From an uncultured Eubacteriales bacterium (GTDB lineage: Bacteria; Bacillota; Clostridia; Peptostreptococcales; Anaerovoracaceae), in NCBI GenBank assembly GCA_902793875.1, contig CADBFL010000062.1, forward strand, positions 1 through 9,063: 9,063 nucleotides of DNA. Direction: 5' to 3'. A model generated the notes under the pieces. That model saw only the letters and a program-made list of their open reading frames with translations. It was not told where the DNA came from and did not search any database. Positions 5,566-9,063 of the stretch are shown piece after piece; position 1 is the first letter of the stretch, and every line of letters begins with the position of its first letter. Made by a program: the position numbers and the translations under genes.

Positions 5566-6098
5566 TCTTCTCCCCCATTCTCATCAAGCTGCTTCTTCAG
5601 TTTCTTTATCGACCGGTTGTACTTTGAAAGAACGGTCCCTACAGGCAGATCGAGTATCTCTGCTATCTCCCTGTGTTTGAGTCCGGTCAGCGAGTGCAGT
5701 ATCACTATCTGCCTTTCCTCAAAATCCAGTTTTGAAAGAGCCTCCTGAAGCACGATCCTGTCAAGGACGCTCCCGTGGTCATTGCCGTGCACAAGGTCCT
5801 CGTATTCGGAGATGTCTTCGCACATGCCTCCCGTGCGCATCCTGCTGTAGCATAGGTTCCTCACTATGGTCAGTATCCACGCAAGTGGCTTTCCCATCGG
5901 CCTGTAGGTGACCGCCGCCGTATATGCCTTGATGAACGCATCGTGCATCACATCCTCGGCGTCATGCCTGTTTTTCAGTATCGACAGCGCGAATCCGTAG
6001 ACCGCTGAAGAGGTCTGTTCATAGAGCTCCCTGAATGCCGCGCCGTCGCCGTCCGCCATCCGCAGTATTAAGTTTTCGTCGACCGCCGCTGCATTCAT
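5562..6098 (-). CDS. ECF-type sigma-70 family RNA polymerase sigma factor
   Basis: A 178-residue sigma factor with only regions 2 and 4, the plan of extracytoplasmic-function sigma factors that direct RNA polymerase to a small regulon. Region 2 covers roughly 20-88 and includes the core-binding DAEDVMHDAFIKAY (46-59) and the -10-contacting segment around residues 71-88. Region 4 covers about 115-170, with the helix-turn-helix LKHREIAEILDLPVGTVLSKYNR (140-162 by position) for the -35. Length is typical. The start at 6098 lies 7 nt after the stop of the PepSY gene, with GGAAGG inside that gene as ribosome site. The stop overlaps the anti-sigma start. Co-translation with an RsgI-like membrane anti-sigma argues that it is held at the membrane until a surface signal arrives. 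Its target promoters are not evident in the window. Confidence 0.93.
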   Translation of the reverse strand: MNAAAVDENLILRMADGDGAAFRELYEQTSSAVYGFALSILKNRHDAEDVMHDAFIKAYTAAVTYRPMGKPLAWILTIVRNLCYSRMRTGGMCEDISEYEDLVHGNDHGSVLDRIVLQEALSKLDFEERQIVILHSLTGLKHREIAEILDLPVGTVLSKYNRSIKKLKKQLDENGGEE

Positions 6099-6105
6099 GC
6101 CGCTC

Positions 6106-6618
6106 TTACCTTCCTGTCATTTCCCAGCTGATCTCTTTTATCTTTCCGTTCGGCGCAAGCATTTCTATCTCATACCTGTATCTGCCGCTGCGGAATCTGA
6201 CCTCATATGTGCCTTCTCCGTCATCGTACTCATATCTGCAGATACCCGATTTTACCGTCGCAAGCTTCACCCCGGACGCTTTTGCCGCTGCCCTGTATGC
6301 CGCCGCTCTGCCGATCTTCTCCCTCGAGCTGTTCCTTCTGAGCTGATACTCGATGGATTTTTCGATTATCTTTCCGTCTCCTGCCGCTATTCCGTAGCTG
6401 TACTTCGCTTTGTTCTTTCTGTTTCTGAATTCAACATCGTATTCGCGGTCTTCACGGTCATACTTTACCCTTAATCCGTACACCTGTCCCTTTGACAGTT
6501 TTGCGTTCCTGAGCGCTGTTTTCTCTGCCGTTTTGCTTGTGGTCCCGGCTGCAAACACGCTCGCGCTCATCGCCATTACCATCATAAGCGCCAGTACTAT
6601 CGTAGTCAGTCTTCTCAT
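6106..6618 (-). CDS. Small secreted protein with two PepSY-like repeats
   Basis: A 170-residue exported protein. The start at 6618 is chosen because AGGAGG lies 6 nt upstream and the protein then opens with a signal peptide: MRRL, a hydrophobic core to about residue 20, and a cleavage-like SVFAAG near 20-25. An earlier in-frame ATG at 6756 overlaps the promoter region and the terminator tail and is unlikely. The mature part holds two similar units (about 32-90 and 95-166), each an Ala-rich helix followed by Tyr-rich strands with alternating charges, as in PepSY/YpeB-like folds; the second ends NGKIKEISWE. By my count the mature chain has 33 Lys/Arg against 20 Asp/Glu, so it is basic. It is the first gene of the sigma/anti-sigma operon. 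An inferred role is ligand or modulator of the extracellular anti-sigma domain, or a target of the sigma factor. No enzymatic motif is seen. Confidence 0.8.
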   Translation of the reverse strand: MRRLTTIVLALMMVMAMSASVFAAGTTSKTAEKTALRNAKLSKGQVYGLRVKYDREDREYDVEFRNRKNKAKYSYGIAAGDGKIIEKSIEYQLRRNSSREKIGRAAAYRAAAKASGVKLATVKSGICRYEYDDGEGTYEVRFRSGRYRYEIEMLAPNGKIKEISWEMTGR

Positions 6619-6621
6619 ATC

Positions 6622-6705
6622 ACACCTCCTGCAGTTCTTTTTCCGTATCCTCTCAGGCATCCCTTTTGATCGCCCTTCTATTAAGTCAACGCCCGGAGGA
6701 GGTGT
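6622..6705 (-). promoter_or_regulatory. Inverted repeat able to mask the PepSY-gene ribosome binding site
   Basis: In the mRNA sense the Shine-Dalgarno region AGGAGGTGT (6630-6622) is perfectly complementary to ACACCTCCT (6705-6697), 66 nt further upstream in the leader. The nine contiguous pairs would hide the whole ribosome site. The upstream arm also looks like the 3' end of 16S rRNA. The match is exact in sequence; a regulatory role is inferred. Confidence 0.45.
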
Positions 6706-6729
6706 TTTATTGCACAAATATATAACTTT

Positions 6730-6756
6730 TTTATAACTACGCTGAAAAAAAGTCAA
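6730..6756 (-). promoter_or_regulatory. Candidate housekeeping promoter of the PepSY–sigma operon
   Basis: On the minus strand TTGACT (6756-6751) is followed after 15 nt by TATAAA (6735-6730), or after 17 nt by the weaker TAAAAA. The -35 lies in the T-rich tail of the proS terminator. Transcription would start near 6723 and include the inverted repeat of the leader. The short spacer makes this a moderate match, and an autoregulatory sigma promoter may exist that I cannot recognise. Confidence 0.35.
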
Positions 6757-6781
6757 TAAAAAGCCGGGGACAAGCCCCGGC
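6752..6781 (-). terminator. proS: Intrinsic terminator of the ispF–proS unit
   Basis: The minus strand forms a perfect 7-bp stem, GCCGGGG (6781-6775) with CCCCGGC (6769-6763), around a 5-nt loop, followed directly by TTTTTATTGAC. It begins 8 nt after the proS stop codon and isolates proS from the sigma operon downstream. Confidence 0.88.
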
Positions 6782-6789
6782 CTGCATGA

Positions 6790-8568
6790 CTAGTGAGCGT
6801 TCAGAGTCTCTTCCGAAAGGTTCTTAAAGAGGTATCTGCCGTCCCCCTCGAGATCGACGAGAGCCTTGGCCTTCGCAATAGCTTCTTCGGCGCTCATGAC
6901 TTCGTGATCGTCCTCGCGGCGGAGCTTGTACTCAACCTTGCCTTCTCCGGCGAGCTTGCCGACCGTGATCCTGATCGGGATGCCGATGAGGTCGGCATCG
7001 TTGAACTTGACTCCCGGTCTCTCGTCGCGGTCGTCCACCATGACCTCGACGCCCATGGCTTCGAGCTTCTTCTCGATATCGTAGGCGAGGTTCAGCTGAG
7101 TCTCGTCCTGCGACTTGATGACCGTGACTATGACGTGGTAAGGAGCTACCGACAGCGGCCATATGATCCCCTTGTCATCGTGATGCTGCTCTACGACAGC
7201 CTGCATGGTCCTCGAAACGCCGATCCCGTAGCAGCCCATCCAGTAAGGATGATCCTCTCCGTTCTCATCCTTGAACGTAGCGTTCATGGACTCTGAGTAC
7301 TTGAGTCCGAGCTTGAAGATCTGTCCGACCTCGATGCCGCGTCTGAATTTGACCGGCTTTCCGCAGTGCGGGCAAGGGTCTCCTTCCTGGAGTTCCTTGA
7401 TATCCGTAACGATGTCTCCCTTGTAGTCTCTTCCGTAGCATACGCCGAGCATGTGGTGGTCTTCCTTGTTGGCGCCCGCGCACATGTTTACCGTGCCTAC
7501 GAGTTCGGAGTCGACCACGACGATGCAGTTCTTGAGTCCGATCGGGCCCGTGAATCCTGCGACGCTGCCTGTGATCGGTCCCATGATATCCTCATCGGCG
7601 AACTCGATATAGTGGGCCGGGATGTCCAGAGCGTTGACGAGCTTCGTCATGTTGAGCTGTCTGTCTCCTCTTACGAAGCAGACCACGTTGTCCTTAGGAT
7701 TGAGGTCCGTGTCATAAGTAGTGAACATAAGCGCCTTGATCGACTTCTCGACCGGAAGCTTGAGGTAGTTGCATACGTCCTCGATGGTCTTTGTTCCCGG
7801 CGTGAAGACGACCTCTGTAGGCTGCATCTCCTCCTTCACAGGAGCCTCATCGCTGCACTCGGCTCTTTCGACCGTCGCAGCCATTCCGCACTCATCGCAG
7901 TAAAGGATGTCGGATTCTCCCCAGTCGGAGAGGGCCGAGAACTCGTGCGACTTGCTGCCGCCGATAGGGCCGTTGTCGGCCTCTACGATCCTGTAATCGA
8001 GTCCGCAGCGCGTGAAGACCTTCTCGTACGCGTGGTACTGTCTCATGTACGCAGTGTGCAGGTCTTCCTCTGTAGCGTCGAATGAGTATGCGTCCTTCAT
8101 GATGAACTCTCTTGTCCTCAGAAGTCCGTATCTCGGACGCGACTCGTCCCTGTACTTGAACTGTATGTGATAGAGGGAGAAAGGAAGTTCCTTGTATGAC
8201 GACCATTCCTTGCGGACGAAGTCAGTGAACATCTCCTCGCATGTAGGGTTCAGTATGAAGTCGTTGCCGTTGCGGTCTTTGATCCTCCACAGTTCAGGTC
8301 CGTAGGCGTACCATCTGCCCGTCTCCTGCCAGAGTTCGGCCGGATTGACATGCGGCATGTATACCTCCTGGCAGTCGATGTAGTCCATCTCTTCTCTGAC
8401 GATCTGTTCCACCTTTCTGATCGTTCTGTATCCCAGCTTAGGGAACATGTACAGTCCCGCAGCCTCCTGCCTGATCATGTTGGCTCTTACGAGCAGCTTG
8501 TGGCTCTCGAGCACTGCATCGGATGGTGCTTCTCTTAAAGTCTTGAGGTGCGTCTTTGATAATCTCAT
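6790..8568 (-). CDS. proS: Prolyl-tRNA synthetase, bacterial type with INS editing domain
   Basis: A 592-residue class II synthetase that charges tRNA-Pro in the cytoplasm. Motif 1 lies near 38-61. Motif 2, FKYRDESRPRYG, is at 137-148, followed by LLRTREFIMKDAYSF (149-163). Motif 3, MGCYGIGVSR, is at 444-453. The editing INS insertion (about 222-405) keeps the lysine in PVEKSIKAL (272-280) and the His in GANKEDHH (365-372), which match the residues needed to clear Ala-tRNA-Pro. The anticodon-binding domain runs from about 475. Two unusual details are TCE instead of THE in the proline-recognition loop (109-111), and CDEC (224-227) plus CPHC (399-402) flanking the INS domain, a likely zinc pair absent from the E. 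coli enzyme. The start at 8568 has GGGAG 10 nt upstream inside ispF, so the two genes are coupled. Confidence 0.98.
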   Translation of the reverse strand: MRLSKTHLKTLREAPSDAVLESHKLLVRANMIRQEAAGLYMFPKLGYRTIRKVEQIVREEMDYIDCQEVYMPHVNPAELWQETGRWYAYGPELWRIKDRNGNDFILNPTCEEMFTDFVRKEWSSYKELPFSLYHIQFKYRDESRPRYGLLRTREFIMKDAYSFDATEEDLHTAYMRQYHAYEKVFTRCGLDYRIVEADNGPIGGSKSHEFSALSDWGESDILYCDECGMAATVERAECSDEAPVKEEMQPTEVVFTPGTKTIEDVCNYLKLPVEKSIKALMFTTYDTDLNPKDNVVCFVRGDRQLNMTKLVNALDIPAHYIEFADEDIMGPITGSVAGFTGPIGLKNCIVVVDSELVGTVNMCAGANKEDHHMLGVCYGRDYKGDIVTDIKELQEGDPCPHCGKPVKFRRGIEVGQIFKLGLKYSESMNATFKDENGEDHPYWMGCYGIGVSRTMQAVVEQHHDDKGIIWPLSVAPYHVIVTVIKSQDETQLNLAYDIEKKLEAMGVEVMVDDRDERPGVKFNDADLIGIPIRITVGKLAGEGKVEYKLRREDDHEVMSAEEAIAKAKALVDLEGDGRYLFKNLSEETLNAH

Positions 8569-8571
8569 CTT

Positions 8572-9048
8572 TTAAAAACTCCCTTCTATTGATACAGCGG
8601 CCATGGCGACTATGCCTTCGCCCCTGCCGGTGAACCCGAGCCCTTCTTCGGTCGTCGCCTTTACATTGACGGCCGATTCGGGGATCCCGAGCACCTTTGA
8701 AATGTTCAGTGTCATCTGTTCTGTGTAAGGCGCGAGCTTCGGCGTCTGGGCTATGATCGTTATGTCAGCGTTGTTTATCTTGACCTCGCCCAGCATCCTT
8801 CTGACCTCAGCCAGAAGCTTCATCGAATCCGCTCCCTTATATTTTTCGTCCGTGTCCGGAAAATGTCTGCCTATGTCTCCGAGACCTGCAGCCCCGAGCA
8901 GTGCGTCCATCAGCGCGTGTGCCGCGACATCCGCGTCCGAGTGGCCGTCCAGCCCGAGCTTGTTGGGGATCGGGGTCCCGCAGAGTATAAGGTCTCTCCC
9001 CGGGACAAGGCGGTGGACATCATATCCGGTGCCGACTCTGGTACCCAT
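8572..9048 (-). CDS. ispF: 2-C-methyl-D-erythritol 2,4-cyclodiphosphate synthase
   Basis: A 158-residue homotrimeric enzyme of the MEP isoprenoid pathway. It converts CDP-methylerythritol 2-phosphate to the cyclic diphosphate with release of CMP. The zinc ligands are in place: Asp10 and His12 in GYDVHRL, and His44 in DADVAAHALMDALLGA. The LDGHSDAD loop (33-40), GDIGRHFPDTD (57-67) and the C-terminal ATTEEGLGFTGRGEGIVAMA are family hallmarks. Length is standard. The start at 9048 is preceded by GGAGG at 9057-9061, with a 7- to 8-nt spacer. Its stop lies 3 nt before the proS start. ispD often precedes ispF in related genomes but would be outside the window. Confidence 0.98.
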   Translation of the reverse strand: MGTRVGTGYDVHRLVPGRDLILCGTPIPNKLGLDGHSDADVAAHALMDALLGAAGLGDIGRHFPDTDEKYKGADSMKLLAEVRRMLGEVKINNADITIIAQTPKLAPYTEQMTLNISKVLGIPESAVNVKATTEEGLGFTGRGEGIVAMAAVSIEGSF

Positions 9049-9063
9049 GTGAATATCCTCCAG

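Noticed and set aside
4915..5748. 277-codon plus-strand open frame opposite the anti-sigma and sigma genes
   Set aside because: No family features and low-complexity composition; the minus-strand genes explain the region fully.
4222..6720. Shared TTTGTG…CAATAAA motif upstream of the PepSY gene and the first CHR gene as a common sigma-factor site
   Set aside because: The two copies differ in internal spacing (0 versus 3 nt) and are AT-rich sequences that can match by chance; two sites are too few to define a motif.
6619..6756. N-terminal extension of the PepSY gene to the ATG at 6756
   Set aside because: The extension would bury the signal peptide 46 residues in, overlaps the promoter candidate and terminator tail, and lacks a ribosome site, whereas 6618 has a strong one.

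Overview
The window reads as a chromosomal segment of a Gram-positive anaerobe of the Clostridia (Eubacteriales), of moderately high GC by eye. The basis is the conserved block ispF–proS … cysS–(thyA)–mrnC, clostridial-type protein sequences, strong AGGAGG-type ribosome binding sites, and an RsgI-like anti-sigma factor. A finer placement, such as an Anaerovoracaceae-like gut lineage, would only be a guess. All ten genes I accept lie on the minus strand, so transcription runs from the right end of the window to the left.

Region by region, in transcription order:
(1) 9063-6756. ispF (MEP isoprenoid pathway) and proS (prolyl-tRNA synthetase with an INS editing domain) are separated by 3 nt and end at a clear intrinsic terminator.
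(2) 6756-4240. A three-gene surface-signalling operon encodes a small secreted basic protein with two PepSY-like repeats, an ECF-type sigma factor, and a membrane anti-sigma factor. The anti-sigma factor has an RsgI-like extracytoplasmic domain containing an Asn-Pro, then a PepSY domain, then a 62-residue Asp-rich tail. An intrinsic terminator follows.
(3) 4221-2999. Two half-size chromate-transporter (CHR) family genes overlap by ATGA and probably form a two-subunit membrane transporter. The first has no Shine-Dalgarno sequence, and an extended -10 lies almost against its start codon.
(4) 2998-2721. About 280 bases without a gene can fold into several strong hairpins, including a multibranched, pseudoknotted fold on the cysS-sense strand. 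I do not recognise it as a known riboswitch or T-box.
(5) 2720-16. cysS (cysteinyl-tRNA synthetase), thyA (thymidylate synthase) and mrnC (Mini-RNase III, 23S rRNA maturation) are closely spaced. A ribosome binding site at the left edge announces another gene just outside.

The ends of the window are a housekeeping translation and isoprenoid cluster of the kind found in Firmicutes. Between proS and cysS sits an accessory block made of the sigma/anti-sigma/PepSY operon and the CHR pair. The points most worth follow-up are the opposite charges of the operon-encoded secreted protein and the anti-sigma tail, a 9-bp inverted repeat that could hide the ribosome binding site of the first gene of that operon, and the structured leader before cysS.
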